A DNA stretch of 64,000 nucleotides from Staphylococcus durrellii (GTDB lineage: Bacteria > Bacillota > Bacilli > Staphylococcales > Staphylococcaceae). Shown here in pieces: positions 33,955 to 41,692 of this stretch (the stretch's first letter is position 1; each line of letters opens with the position of its first letter). The notes beneath the pieces were generated by a model. That model did no database searches, was not told where the DNA came from, and saw nothing but the letters and a program-made list of their open reading frames with translations. The position numbers and the translations under genes were made by a program. The DNA is taken from the NCBI RefSeq assembly GCF_015594545.1, contig NZ_JADIIO010000002.1, positions 22,291 to 86,290 of the forward strand, read 5' to 3'.

Positions 33955-34218
33955 ATATAATCATACGTCAAGATAATTAATGATTAGGCTTGTCGGCACT
34001 TTTCACCGCCCTAATCTTGCAGTTCTTTCGGCTTCCTGCTGGCGTCACCAGTCTTTTATATATTACTCACGATTCTTTGGAACTTCCCCTCTCGATTTCC
34101 AATATAAAAGGTTTTGAATAGGTTGAATTTAAATTCTATAATGAAATACACAGGTTCAGGATTACCCGTTTAACCGATAGCCGTATACCCAACCTAAATG
34201 GTATTTCTCTCATTTAGA
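33955..34218 (-). ncRNA. Candidate structured leader RNA of the transfer operon
   Basis: Several stems follow one another (given here as plus-strand arms): 34194-34200 with 34211-34217, 34152-34156 with 34191-34195, 34052-34060 with 34102-34110 enclosing TTGG/CCAA, CTGG-CGTCA-CCAG at 34039-34051, and 33982-33988 with 34010-34016. Inside the last, the minus strand extends pairing as CGGUG/UGCCG through G-U wobbles that would be A-C mismatches on the plus strand. This points to a minus-strand RNA, which is the transfer-operon leader. No Rfam match is claimed. Confidence 0.6.
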
Positions 34219-34246
34219 GGCACGCATATGAATAAGTCAATGTTCA

Positions 34247-34305
34247 AACTTAAACAGAAACATTTAAGTTATTTTAATTATACCACTATTGTATAAGCAA
34301 ATCAA
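34247..34305 (-). promoter_or_regulatory. Transfer-operon promoter with inverted-repeat operator
   Basis: Minus-strand -35 TTGATT (34300-34305), 17-bp spacer and -10 TATAAT (34277-34282) predict a start near 34270. An inverted repeat AACTTAAA-N8-TTTAAGTT (34247-34270) lies at the predicted start. The -35 overlaps the ribosome site of the divergent RHH gene at 34321, so that protein is the likely repressor of both directions. Confidence 0.7.
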
Positions 34306-34320
34306 GGAGTTGTAGTAATT

Positions 34321-34626
34321 TTGAGAAATCAAATGGTGTTCCGTATTCAACCTGAATTAAAAAGAAAAATAGCTCATACTAGTATAGAGCAAAATATAAA
34401 CATGTCTGATTTAGTGAATAACATAATTCAAGATACAGACTTAAATAACTTAAATTTAGAGGAATTAAGTAATCAACCTAAACTAAGTAAAAAAAATGTT
34501 CAAGTTGCTTATCAAATTGAAGATATAAACAGAAAGAAGTTTCTAAATATAATTAACAACGATCAATTTAATATAACTAATTCACAATTGATGAATAGTC
34601 TTTTAGAATACTATTTTAAAAAGTAA
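34321..34626 (+). CDS. RHH-type transfer regulator (ArtA-like position)
   Basis: TTG start 11 bp after AAGGAG. The 101 residues contain a ribbon-helix-helix-like N-terminus (MVFRIQPELKRKIAHTSIEQNINMSDLVNNII) and a second, similar helical half (EDINRKKFLNIINNDQFNITNSQLMNSLLEYYF). It is divergent from the transfer operon and adjacent to the inverted-repeat operator. pSK41 encodes the RHH repressor ArtA at an equivalent place; sequence equivalence is not shown. Confidence 0.65.
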   Translation: MRNQMVFRIQPELKRKIAHTSIEQNINMSDLVNNIIQDTDLNNLNLEELSNQPKLSKKNVQVAYQIEDINRKKFLNIINNDQFNITNSQLMNSLLEYYFKK

Positions 34627-34756
34627 CTAATAGTATAAAAAATGTATGTTTTAAATTTACCACAGTGAAAGTTAATTTCAATGCTTTTTAGCGAATTTTA
34701 CAAAAAATTGAGCTAGACTAGATTTATTACATTATAAAAGATTAAAATATCTTAAT

Positions 34757-34785
34757 TCGCCTAACTAAAATGTTAGGCTTTTTTA
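34757..34785 (+). terminator. Terminator of the RHH regulator gene
   Basis: GCCTAAC-TAAAAT-GTTAGGC followed by TTTTTT, on the plus strand, at the convergent boundary with the membrane protein gene ending at 34783. Confidence 0.8.
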
Positions 34786-35082
34786 ATCACTGATACTAAC
34801 AAATAACATAAACGCTAAAATAAAAATTGCGAGGATAATACTAGAAAAAACAAAAATGCTTATTAAGACTAATATATAACCTAATGATAAGCCTAATATG
34901 TCTTTAGTCCATGACCATGACGTAATCATTTTGAATAGAGTAAAAACTACACTTATTATAAATATGCTTCCACATACGACCCAACAAGCTAGATCATTAA
35001 TATTTGAAACCAATAGAATGCCCGATATTGTTATAATCAAGATCATATATTTAGGCTGAATATTATTTAATCTTTCTGTCAT
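34783..35082 (-). CDS. Three-helix membrane protein downstream of rep
   Basis: 99 residues, almost entirely hydrophobic, with three or four transmembrane helices (YMILIITISGILLVSNI, CWVVCGSIFIISVVFTLF, LGLSLGYILVLISIFVFSSIILAIFIL). It lies 33 bp after rep on the same strand. No function recognised. Confidence 0.6.
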   Translation of the reverse strand: MTERLNNIQPKYMILIITISGILLVSNINDLACWVVCGSIFIISVVFTLFKMITSWSWTKDILGLSLGYILVLISIFVFSSIILAIFILAFMLFVSISD

Positions 35083-35115
35083 ACTATCCCCCCTTTCTTA
35101 ATTAACGAAAATTTA

Positions 35116-36111
35116 TCACATATTAAAAATATTGTTATCTGACATATTTTTTCTTCTCATATCAGCAGAATGTAATTCTTCAAGTAAAGTTAAAATGGTT
35201 TGCATTAAATATCCTTGCATTGATTTTACACTTTCAATTTTCCCTTTAACTTCTCTATCGTGAATAGCTTTCTTAAATCTCTTTAATGATTTTAATAATT
35301 CATCTTCAATATCTTCTAGCATAAAATGTGATTCTTCATGAGTTGAATTAAATGCTTTTTTTGCTTTAAGAATAGTTTGTTTAATAATATTTAGGTCTGT
35401 ATAACTATAGTTTAGTAAATAGTTTGTAAGTTGTTGAGGAAATTCTTCTAAGAGTATTTCTTTATCATTATTATCACCAAATAAGTATGAAAAATGATTT
35501 GAATGATTTGAATGTGAACTCATATTAGTATTACTGTCTATATCATTCATATCATTCATATCATTAGTTTCAGTATCAATATAATCAGTATTACTTAAAT
35601 CAGTATCATTAGTGTGCGATTTTCGCATTTCTTGTTGTGCGATTTCAGCATTTCTTGAAATGTGATTTTCGCATTTCTTGAAATGCGATTTTCGCATTTC
35701 AGCGTCATGGCTATGCTCAATACTTGTTTCTTCTTGTTGTTTTATTTCATAAACATCTTCTTTAGTAATTGCAGGATTCTTCAAATATAATTTGTTTGGT
35801 TTACCTTGACCACATCTTACTTGTTCTAAAAGATCAGCTTTAGATAATTCTTTTTTAATTTTTGTTAATTTGCCATCATGACAATTTAATATATTTTTAA
35901 GTTTCTCGTTTGTGAAGATGAAAAATATATCGCCATTTTCATCAAACCAATTATTTTTAATTGATAATTCTAATCTATCTTTTAACAAAGCATAAGCAAT
36001 TTTTGCATCATTACTTAATTGCATATATTTTTCGTTAGAAAAAAATACTTTCGGTAGTTGGTAAAATTTTTCTCTATATTGTTGTTGGATATTAAATCTT
36101 TGTTCAGACAT
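35116..36111 (-). CDS. rep: RepA_N-family replication initiator
   Basis: 331 residues. The first ~120 (FNIQQQYREKFYQLPKVFFSNEKYMQLSNDAKIAYALLKDRLELSIKNNWFDENGDIFFIFTNEKL) are the conserved RepA_N DNA-binding domain found in pSK41/pSK1 replicons. The middle is variable and includes repeats encoded by iteron-like DNA, and a helical C-domain follows. It starts replication at an origin usually inside the gene. Expression should be controlled by the antisense RNA at 36233-36316. Its leader closely matches that at the right window edge. Confidence 0.92.
   Translation of the reverse strand: MSEQRFNIQQQYREKFYQLPKVFFSNEKYMQLSNDAKIAYALLKDRLELSIKNNWFDENGDIFFIFTNEKLKNILNCHDGKLTKIKKELSKADLLEQVRCGQGKPNKLYLKNPAITKEDVYEIKQQEETSIEHSHDAEMRKSHFKKCENHISRNAEIAQQEMRKSHTNDTDLSNTDYIDTETNDMNDMNDIDSNTNMSSHSNHSNHFSYLFGDNNDKEILLEEFPQQLTNYLLNYSYTDLNIIKQTILKAKKAFNSTHEESHFMLEDIEDELLKSLKRFKKAIHDREVKGKIESVKSMQGYLMQTILTLLEELHSADMRRKNMSDNNIFNM
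35613..35706. repeat. Iteron-like repeats within rep (probable oriV)
   Basis: Repeated units of the type TGCGATTTTCGCATTTC, four close copies, several being GCGA-N-TCGC palindromes. RepA_N plasmids place their origin inside the central part of rep, so this is the likely initiation site. Confidence 0.75.
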
Positions 36112-36198
36112 AATAAAAACCTCTTTCCATATTTTAGTTTGGTAAGAGGTAATAAAACGCTTTTATTTAGCTTTACATTTATTTAATGATTTAGGTGC

Positions 36199-36318
36199 TT
36201 GCACTAAGAAGTTATTCATTATATAATACAAGTATCAAATTAATATTAAATAAACGTTTGCAGACGTTTTATTACCTAATTTCTAAGGGCAACTACTTCC
36301 AATAGTTGCTCTTTTTTC
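36199..36318 (+). ncRNA. Antisense RNA (RNAI-like) controlling rep, with promoter and terminator
   Basis: Plus-strand promoter TTGCAC (36199-36204), 17-bp spacer, TATAAT (36222-36227), then about 84 nt to a terminator (GCAACTA/TAGTTGC stem, T-run to 36316). It is antisense to the rep leader. The corresponding leader loop carries CTATTGG, a U-turn-type loop, also present in the second rep leader at 63813-63844. This matches copy control of pSK41-type replicons. The flanking GGTAATAAAACG and CGTTTTATTACC can pair over the rep ribosome-site region. Confidence 0.85.
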
Positions 36319-36414
36319 ATTTCTTATAAATTAATAATAACATGTTGCTGTTATTTGTAAAATTTATTTTTGAATCTTCCTACTGTCTTTCCTCGTTATT
36401 CTCTTAATTACATT

Positions 36415-36639
36415 TTAATCTTTTCCACTTGCAAAAAGCATTGCTGTAAATACTATGAAAATCAAAGATACTAACGTTCCTAATAGAATAAAAATTGCAG
36501 AAACGATATTCCACATAATAAATAGTGTTTTTTTGACACCACCCCACCAATTCAATTTATCAATAATGAATGTAGCAAGACCCACAAGTAATATAAATGA
36601 AAGTACAATAGAAATCATTTCAATGGTTTCTATATTCAT
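36415..36639 (-). CDS. Small two-helix membrane protein
   Basis: 74 residues with two transmembrane helices (IEMISIVLSFILLVGLATFII and TLFIMWNIVSAIFILLGTLVSLIFIVFTAML). It precedes the rep leader on the same strand and is divergent from parA. Start ATG after GGGGGTT. No function recognised. Confidence 0.55.
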   Translation of the reverse strand: MNIETIEMISIVLSFILLVGLATFIIDKLNWWGGVKKTLFIMWNIVSAIFILLGTLVSLIFIVFTAMLFASGKD

Positions 36640-36704
36640 ATAACCCCCTCCCCTGTTAATACAATATCCATTAAACTACTTATAGTATATACTATAAATG
36701 TAAA

Positions 36705-36763
36705 TTACACAAATGTAAATTACACATGTGTTATTTACATTTGTGTAATTTACACATGTGTGA
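36705..36763. promoter_or_regulatory. Four phased palindromes upstream of parA (centromere/operator)
   Basis: Four 14-bp near-palindromes at 36705, 36720, 36735 and 36750 (TTACACAAATGTAA, TTACACATGTGTTA, TTACATTTGTGTAA, TTACACATGTGTGA), exactly 15 bp apart. They lie between the divergent 36415 and parA genes, where type Ib partition systems keep both centromere and operator. Confidence 0.8.
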
Positions 36764-36799
36764 TATGATATAACTATATTCAAAAGGAGGGATAGTATT

Positions 36800-37699
36800 A
36801 TGACCGAAGTAATATCAATAAATAACTTTAAAGGTGGTGTATCAAAAACATCATCAACTGCTGGAATTGCTTATGTATTATCTGAAATTAAAAAGAAAAA
36901 AGTATTAGTTGTTGATTTAGACCCTCAAGCAGATGTAACTGATTTATTATTAAAAACATTTAAAGAAAACAATAATAGTTTATTAAATGAGATAATGAAT
37001 TCTAATGATATTGAAAGTATTTTAGATGAAAAAGAAGATGAAATACTAGATTTACTTTTAAGAAAATCAACGGATATAAATGAAAATGATTTGTACCATA
37101 CGTTGAAAGATAGAAAATCTTTGAGCGAATCAATAATAGAATTGAGTAACAATTTATCAATAGTACCATCGGATTTTAATATGATTGGATATCCATATTT
37201 ATTAGAAGATTTAAAACTCAATAGAATTGATGGTGCAAAATACTTCGATAGTTTCTTGAAAGAAGTAAAGGAAGAATATGATTTTATATTAATAGATACC
37301 CCACCTACTTTATCAGATTTTGCTAATAGTGGAATCTATTCATGTGATTATAGTTTGATTGTTGTACAAACACATGTAAGGAGTTTTAATGCAGTTGAAA
37401 AGTTAATAAGTCATTTATCTGCTTTTAAAGATTTGCATGGTAATGACTTTGATATAATTGGAGTTTTACCAGTTATGTTTAAAAATCAAGGTAAGATAGA
37501 TAATTTTATTATAAGACTACTTAAGTACATATATGGAAGATACGTATTTGAAAATAAGGTTATGCAGAGAGAAAGAGTTAAATATTGGGATGCAATAGGT
37601 ATTCATAATGAAGATATGCATGATAGAGATGTACTTACAATGTATGAAAATATAGCAAATGAATTGCTAGAGAAAATGAGGGATCATAATGGAAAATAA
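36800..37699 (+). CDS. parA: ParA-family partition ATPase
   Basis: 299 residues. The deviant Walker A KGGVSKTS begins at residue 11, followed by VLVVDLDPQADVTDLL (switch/Walker A') and Walker B FILIDTPPTLSDF near 168-180. There is no N-terminal HTH, so it is a short, type Ib-like ParA whose small partner gene overlaps its 3' end. It distributes plasmid copies at division. An unusual insertion of about 40 charged residues sits after the first motif. Confidence 0.88.
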   Translation: MTEVISINNFKGGVSKTSSTAGIAYVLSEIKKKKVLVVDLDPQADVTDLLLKTFKENNNSLLNEIMNSNDIESILDEKEDEILDLLLRKSTDINENDLYHTLKDRKSLSESIIELSNNLSIVPSDFNMIGYPYLLEDLKLNRIDGAKYFDSFLKEVKEEYDFILIDTPPTLSDFANSGIYSCDYSLIVVQTHVRSFNAVEKLISHLSAFKDLHGNDFDIIGVLPVMFKNQGKIDNFIIRLLKYIYGRYVFENKVMQRERVKYWDAIGIHNEDMHDRDVLTMYENIANELLEKMRDHNGK

Positions 37700-37997
37700 A
37701 GAAGAAAGTTTATTAGATAATAAAAACAAAAGAAATAGCAATTACGAAAATACAATGATAGATACTTCTGAAAGATATAGTGTTTTGCCAACTCATAGTT
37801 TAAGAGTGAAAGGTATTATTCATAGTAAAGCTGTAGCACTAAAAAAAATAGGTCTATATGATAATTTAAATGACGTTTTGGAAGCAGCTTTAGAGAAATT
37901 CATTGAAGATTATTCTGATAGTGAAAAACAAGAAATAAGAGAGCAAGAAAAAGAAGAAAATGAACAAAAGTTAAGACGAGTAAAAAACAAAAAATAA
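37689..37997 (+). CDS. Small partition DNA-binding protein (ParB-like, RHH type)
   Basis: 102 residues whose start overlaps the parA end by 11 bp. It has an unstructured N-terminus (about 1-35), then VLPTHSLRVKGIIHSKAVALKKIGLYDNLNDVLEAALEKFIE, which fits a ribbon-helix-helix, and a charged coiled tail. It is expected to bind the 15-bp-phased palindromes that flank this operon and to work with ParA. Confidence 0.75.
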   Translation: MENKEESLLDNKNKRNSNYENTMIDTSERYSVLPTHSLRVKGIIHSKAVALKKIGLYDNLNDVLEAALEKFIEDYSDSEKQEIREQEKEENEQKLRRVKNKK

Positions 37998-38034
37998 TGT
38001 GTAACTTACACAAATGTAATTAACACAAAGAAAA
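37991..38034. promoter_or_regulatory. Phased palindrome cluster after the partition operon
   Basis: A full site TTACACAAATGTAA at 38006-38019 is flanked at the same 15-bp phase by half sites (TGTGTAA ending 38004 and TAACACA from 38021). Confidence 0.7.
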
Positions 38035-38035
38035 A

Positions 38036-38115
38036 AGCCGTAGGTATTCTTGGCAGACCCTACGACTAAAGCATTTATAAAAATACTTACAACATTAGAA
38101 TAATTTATAAATGCC
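38036..38115 (+). promoter_or_regulatory. Structured leader before the 38141 gene
   Basis: A CGTAGG/CCTACG hairpin (about 38039-38064) is followed by an 11-bp inverted repeat GCATTTATAAA (38071-38081) with TTTATAAATGC (38104-38114), ending near the GGAGGCG ribosome site. It could be an RNA control element or operator; its role is unknown. Confidence 0.45.
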
Positions 38116-38140
38116 TATAAATCAATAGGAGGCGTTTAAA

Positions 38141-38323
38141 GTGATTGAAAATTACGTTGAATGGTTTTGTGAATTTATCAATGTTCCATATGAAACAAAT
38201 GAAACATTAGAATTGTGGTTAATTAATAGAATACAAAATAAAAAATTTGAAATAGACTATGTATTCATTTTAGAAAACAACACAAAACAATTATCGCTAT
38301 TTGACTATGATATTGCAATATAA
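38141..38323 (+). CDS. Small unknown protein
   Basis: 60 residues from a GTG start after TAGGAGGCG. Acidic, with a helical start (MIENYVEWFCEFINVPY) and a beta-like end (EIDYVFILENNTKQLSLFDYDIAI). It lies between two phased-palindrome clusters, so it is probably under the partition regulator. No family recognised. Confidence 0.5.
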   Translation: MIENYVEWFCEFINVPYETNETLELWLINRIQNKKFEIDYVFILENNTKQLSLFDYDIAI

Positions 38324-38365
38324 AATCAAATGTAATTAACACATGTGTAACTTACATTTGTGTAA
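38322..38365. promoter_or_regulatory. Phased palindrome cluster upstream of the 38381 gene
   Basis: Full sites TAACACATGTGTAA (38337-38350) and TTACATTTGTGTAA (38352-38365), and a half site AAATGTAA ending at 38335, again on a 15-bp phase. The last site abuts the AAAAGGAG ribosome site, as at position 257-270. Confidence 0.75.
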
Positions 38366-38380
38366 AAGGAGTGTTTAATA

Positions 38381-38638
38381 ATGCAAGAAAACTCATTTGA
38401 ATTTGCTACAGCTAAACAATATAAACTTGCTATATCTGTTAAAGAAAGAATAATCTGTGATATTGAAAATATGAAAGATATAAATAAGATCAATCAGTTA
38501 GCAAATACAAATTTTGATAAAGAAGAATTACAATATTTCTTTAAAGAAAAAAATGATTTTAAATATTTTATAAATCAGAATAACATTAGTACAAATAGTA
38601 TTATTGTATCTGCAATGATGAAGTTAAAAAGAAATTAA
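38381..38638 (+). CDS. Small helical protein under the palindromic operator
   Basis: 85 residues, mostly helical and charged (FATAKQYKLAISVKERIICDIENMKDINKINQL). Start ATG 7 bp after AAAAGGAG. No family recognised. The operator layout is the same as that before the 284-907 gene. Confidence 0.55.
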   Translation: MQENSFEFATAKQYKLAISVKERIICDIENMKDINKINQLANTNFDKEELQYFFKEKNDFKYFINQNNISTNSIIVSAMMKLKRN

Positions 38639-38669
38639 TATGAATGATAAATATAAAGGGTGATTACAA

Positions 38670-38831
38670 ATGGATATAGATTTTAGTTTAGTCTTACAAG
38701 TTGTATTGTTTATTATAACTATAGGTTTGTTAGGTTGTTATATATACAGTATGTTTATACTTAAACGAACAAATATAATAATGTTTTTAATACTTGTAAT
38801 TTTATTGGTACTTCAAATAGTGATTTATTAG
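38670..38831 (+). CDS. 53-residue membrane protein
   Basis: ATG after GGGTGATTACAA (moderate ribosome site). Two hydrophobic helices (FSLVLQVVLFIITIGLLGCYIYSM and IIMFLILVILLVLQIVIY). No function known. Confidence 0.45.
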   Translation: MDIDFSLVLQVVLFIITIGLLGCYIYSMFILKRTNIIMFLILVILLVLQIVIY

Positions 38832-38858
38832 TTTTTATTCATAAAGGAGATGACGTTA

Positions 38859-39026
38859 ATGCCAATTTTAATTATAATCCTATTTTTTATAATTTTGATT
38901 TGGTTGGTTTTAAATACACTAATAACATATGTACAAGGTGATAAACAAAATGGACATTTTCTTTTATTTTGGACTATTATGATTCCTTGTTTATTTGGCT
39001 TATTAGTTTATTTGATTCATATTTAA
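38859..39026 (+). CDS. 55-residue membrane protein
   Basis: ATG 38859 is preceded by AAAGGAG (38843-38849); an earlier in-frame ATG abuts that site. Two hydrophobic helices (PILIIILFFIILIWLVLNTLI and FLLFWTIMIPCLFGLLVYLI). It lies 28 bp after the similar-sized 38670 gene. No function known. Confidence 0.45.
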   Translation: MPILIIILFFIILIWLVLNTLITYVQGDKQNGHFLLFWTIMIPCLFGLLVYLIHI

Positions 39027-39127
39027 ATAAACAATACTAATAACAAAAAATAAAAGAAAGATATTACAAGTGTTTTGTATGATTAGGGTAAACTCTAATT
39101 GCACAAAATATAATGGTACTTAAAAAA

Positions 39128-39160
39128 TAAAGGTATTAAGAAATAATCTTAATACCTTGT
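39128..39160 (-). terminator. Terminator of the AhpD-like gene
   Basis: On the minus strand AAGGTATTAAG-ATTATTT-CTTAATACCTT followed by TATTTTTT. Confidence 0.8.
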
Positions 39161-39191
39161 TAATATATTCTAGCTGACTAATATTTTTATA

Positions 39192-39599
39192 CTAAGCTTC
39201 TAATTGCATAATTGCACCAAAATATTGTTGGGATGTAGTGAAAGTAATAAATGAAATTAATTCGCTAATCTCTTGTTTGTTTAAGGTCTCTTTTAATATT
39301 TTTATAACATAGTCAGGAATATCAGTTCCTAATGTTAAGTAAACTTCTACAAATCCTATACAAACAGCAGATTTTTCATCACCTAATTGATTACTTGGCT
39401 TACCTTTTGCTTTGCAATACATACATCCGTTCTTTTGCGCCAACATTCTTCGCATCTCTTCTTTTAACTCTTTAGATAGTGAGTGAGCTCTTTCTAATGA
39501 TTCACTAAGGTTGTTCCAATTTTTCATTATCTCACTGTTATATCCCAGTAATTTTTGAAACGGCGTTTTGCCATTATTAGACAATTGAATTATCGTCAT
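39192..39599 (-). CDS. Carboxymuconolactone decarboxylase/AhpD-like protein
   Basis: 135 residues, helical, with the AhpD-type motif NGCMYCKAKG (CxxC) near 58-67 and a preceding ELKEEMRRMLAQ helix. AhpD-fold proteins use the CxxC pair in thiol peroxidase or related redox reactions; the exact substrate is unknown. It is divergent from an AsnC-family regulator, which probably controls it. Start ATG after AAGGAGGAG. Confidence 0.75.
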   Translation of the reverse strand: MTIIQLSNNGKTPFQKLLGYNSEIMKNWNNLSESLERAHSLSKELKEEMRRMLAQKNGCMYCKAKGKPSNQLGDEKSAVCIGFVEVYLTLGTDIPDYVIKILKETLNKQEISELISFITFTTSQQYFGAIMQLEA

Positions 39600-39708
39600 A
39601 CATACTCCTCCTTCTGTTAATTTATTTTAGAATATTACTATAGTGAATTGAATGAGATATATTAGGTATAATGTAAATATAATTTCTTAATTTAAGGAGA
39701 ATTATTAA

Positions 39709-40119
39709 ATGGACTTAACAGACAGAAAAATTATTGAAACGCTAAAAAAAGATAGTAAAGTTTCACTAAGTTATATAAGTGATAGTGTTAACTTATCTAC
39801 ACCCTCTGTACGTGAAAGAATTAATAAAATGAAAGATATGGGTATTATTAAAAAATATACAATTGATATTGATTATAAAACCCTCGGGTACGATATCGAT
39901 GTAATCATAGATATCGTTATAAAAAACAATCTGTATAAAGATTTCAAAACATTTATAGCAACACAGGATAACGTGGAATTTTGTTATAGAATTTCTGGAG
40001 ATAGTTGTTTTATTTTTAAAGTACGTTTTAAAAATATGATGGATGTCGAGCGATTTGTTGATAGTTTACAAGAATATGGACACACAAAAACACATTTTAT
40101 ATTTTCAAAAACTATATAA
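39709..40119 (+). CDS. Lrp/AsnC-family transcription regulator
   Basis: 136 residues: an N-terminal HTH (LTDRKIIETLKKDSKVSLSYISDSVNLSTPSVRERINKMKDMGIIKKY) and the C-terminal RAM effector-binding domain (CYRISGDSCFIFKVRFKNMMDVERFVDSL). Start ATG after AAGGAG. It probably regulates the divergent AhpD-like gene and perhaps the convergent transporter. The effector is unknown. Confidence 0.88.
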   Translation: MDLTDRKIIETLKKDSKVSLSYISDSVNLSTPSVRERINKMKDMGIIKKYTIDIDYKTLGYDIDVIIDIVIKNNLYKDFKTFIATQDNVEFCYRISGDSCFIFKVRFKNMMDVERFVDSLQEYGHTKTHFIFSKTI

Positions 40120-40128
40120 TTTCAATCT

Positions 40129-40168
40129 AAAAGAGCATGCAGACACCATTAGTTTCTGCATGCTCTTT
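40129..40168. terminator. Bidirectional terminator
   Basis: AAAGAGCATGCAGA pairs with TCTGCATGCTCTTT between the convergent AsnC and MFS genes. Confidence 0.88.
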
Positions 40169-40176
40169 CTTATAGT

Positions 40177-41394
40177 TTAAAGGTTAGGCTGAATAATTTT
40201 ATTTCTATTTATCATCACAAAAATTGCTGAAAAGAATAGAAGTATAGCAGCTAAAATAAATGTAAATCTTACTCCAAATAAGTCAGTCAAATTACCCAAA
40301 ATTAATGAGGAAATCCCGAAAATTGCAGTTATTAAAGCATCTTTTGCTGAGTATATGTTAGGTAACAGCCTATAAACTACACTCCGTTGTACTAGGGTTT
40401 CTTGGGCAACATCTTTAATTTGATTTACTATGCCGAATAATAATGATATTACTAGTGCCATCCATGGTGTCGATGTTAAACCAAACATTAAAGTTGTTAA
40501 ACTAGATAAGAGAGCTCCTCCCACAATAACTTTACTAGAGAGCCTATCTACTAAATGTGACCATCTTAAACTTAAAAAGCCACCTATCATTAATCCAGCG
40601 AAGAAAGTAGCATTTATATATCCCCACCATTGTTCTCCAGTTTGCAAAACCTGATCAACATATACGTACATAATTGCAGCTACCCATACCACATTTGCAA
40701 TCGATTCAAAAAATTCTACAATACTAATTGTACGTAAAGTGGGCGTTTGCCAAATGGTCACCCAGCCTTTTTTTAATACTTCCCAGTTTGATGATTTTTT
40801 TGTTTGTTCATCACTCACTATATTTCCATCAATATTTGGAATTAAAAACATCATAATAGTTGATGCTACAAACAAGATAAATGTTAGCCAAATAACATTT
40901 GTTCCCCCCATAATAGCAACAAGCATTCCACCAACTGCCCATCCGCCTAGACGAATCGTTTGATCAAGAATAGCAAGAAAACTATTAGCTTTCACTAGGG
41001 CATCTTGCTCGACTAATATTGGAATTAAAGCATTTCTCGCTGGATTTGCCCATCCGTCTAAAAAAGAAATGACAATAACGAATAAAAAAATCAGAAACGA
41101 AGTGTTAAAAGAATAAAAAAAATCTATATAACCCGTAAGTATAATGATAGCTACAGTTTTCCCTGATTGGGAATAAGCTAAAAGTGGCTTCAATTTGACT
41201 CTTTCAATAATTAAAGGAGCGACGAGCCCACTTAAAAACCGTGATGTTGTAATAAAAAAAGGTACAAAAGCCATATAAGTTACAGAGCCTGTTAATTCGT
41301 ATATTATCGCTATTAAACCCACCATATAAAAAACATCTCCGCTATTTGCGAGAGATTGACCAATCCATAAAAAACGAAACGATGATTTATTCAT
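40177..41394 (-). CDS. Major facilitator superfamily transporter
   Basis: 405 residues with about 12 transmembrane helices. The MFS_3-type start (FRFLWIGQSLANSGDVFYMVGLIAIIYELTGSVTYMAFVPFFITTSRFLSGLVAPLIIERVKLK) and the mid-protein GWANPARNALIPILVEQDALVKANSFLAILDQ are typical of the macrolide-efflux-like or siderophore-exporter-like branch. Substrate cannot be read from the sequence, so no resistance is assigned. It is convergent with the AsnC gene. Confidence 0.85.
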   Translation of the reverse strand: MNKSSFRFLWIGQSLANSGDVFYMVGLIAIIYELTGSVTYMAFVPFFITTSRFLSGLVAPLIIERVKLKPLLAYSQSGKTVAIIILTGYIDFFYSFNTSFLIFLFVIVISFLDGWANPARNALIPILVEQDALVKANSFLAILDQTIRLGGWAVGGMLVAIMGGTNVIWLTFILFVASTIMMFLIPNIDGNIVSDEQTKKSSNWEVLKKGWVTIWQTPTLRTISIVEFFESIANVVWVAAIMYVYVDQVLQTGEQWWGYINATFFAGLMIGGFLSLRWSHLVDRLSSKVIVGGALLSSLTTLMFGLTSTPWMALVISLLFGIVNQIKDVAQETLVQRSVVYRLLPNIYSAKDALITAIFGISSLILGNLTDLFGVRFTFILAAILLFFSAIFVMINRNKIIQPNL

Positions 41395-41692
41395 CAGATA
41401 TTACTCCTTTGAAATATTTTATTGTTCAATTTGTATTTAAAATAAAAAGCAATCTTACATCGGATCGTCATCCTTTTCTTTATATAGTTTATAAGGTGGT
41501 GTTTAGCGTATAGCAATTAATATTATTATCATCTTAATATTCTTTTTTACAATAGCATAACTAAAAAATCACAAAAAGTCTGATAATTCTGAAAAAATAA
41601 AGTTGTAAATCTCTCATTCGTTGAAAATCTACCAATCATATGTTTCTGTGTATTTAATATAAGAGTAGAAGAAGAGTTAATAGACTAACCTA

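Noticed and set aside
36705..36763. Short repeats considered as replication iterons or CRISPR
   Set aside because: They are palindromes at 15-bp spacing next to parA and recur at regulated genes, so a partition operator or centromere fits better.
40177..41394. MFS gene as a drug-resistance determinant
   Set aside because: The family has many substrates and nothing in the sequence identifies a drug; no other familiar staphylococcal resistance gene was seen.
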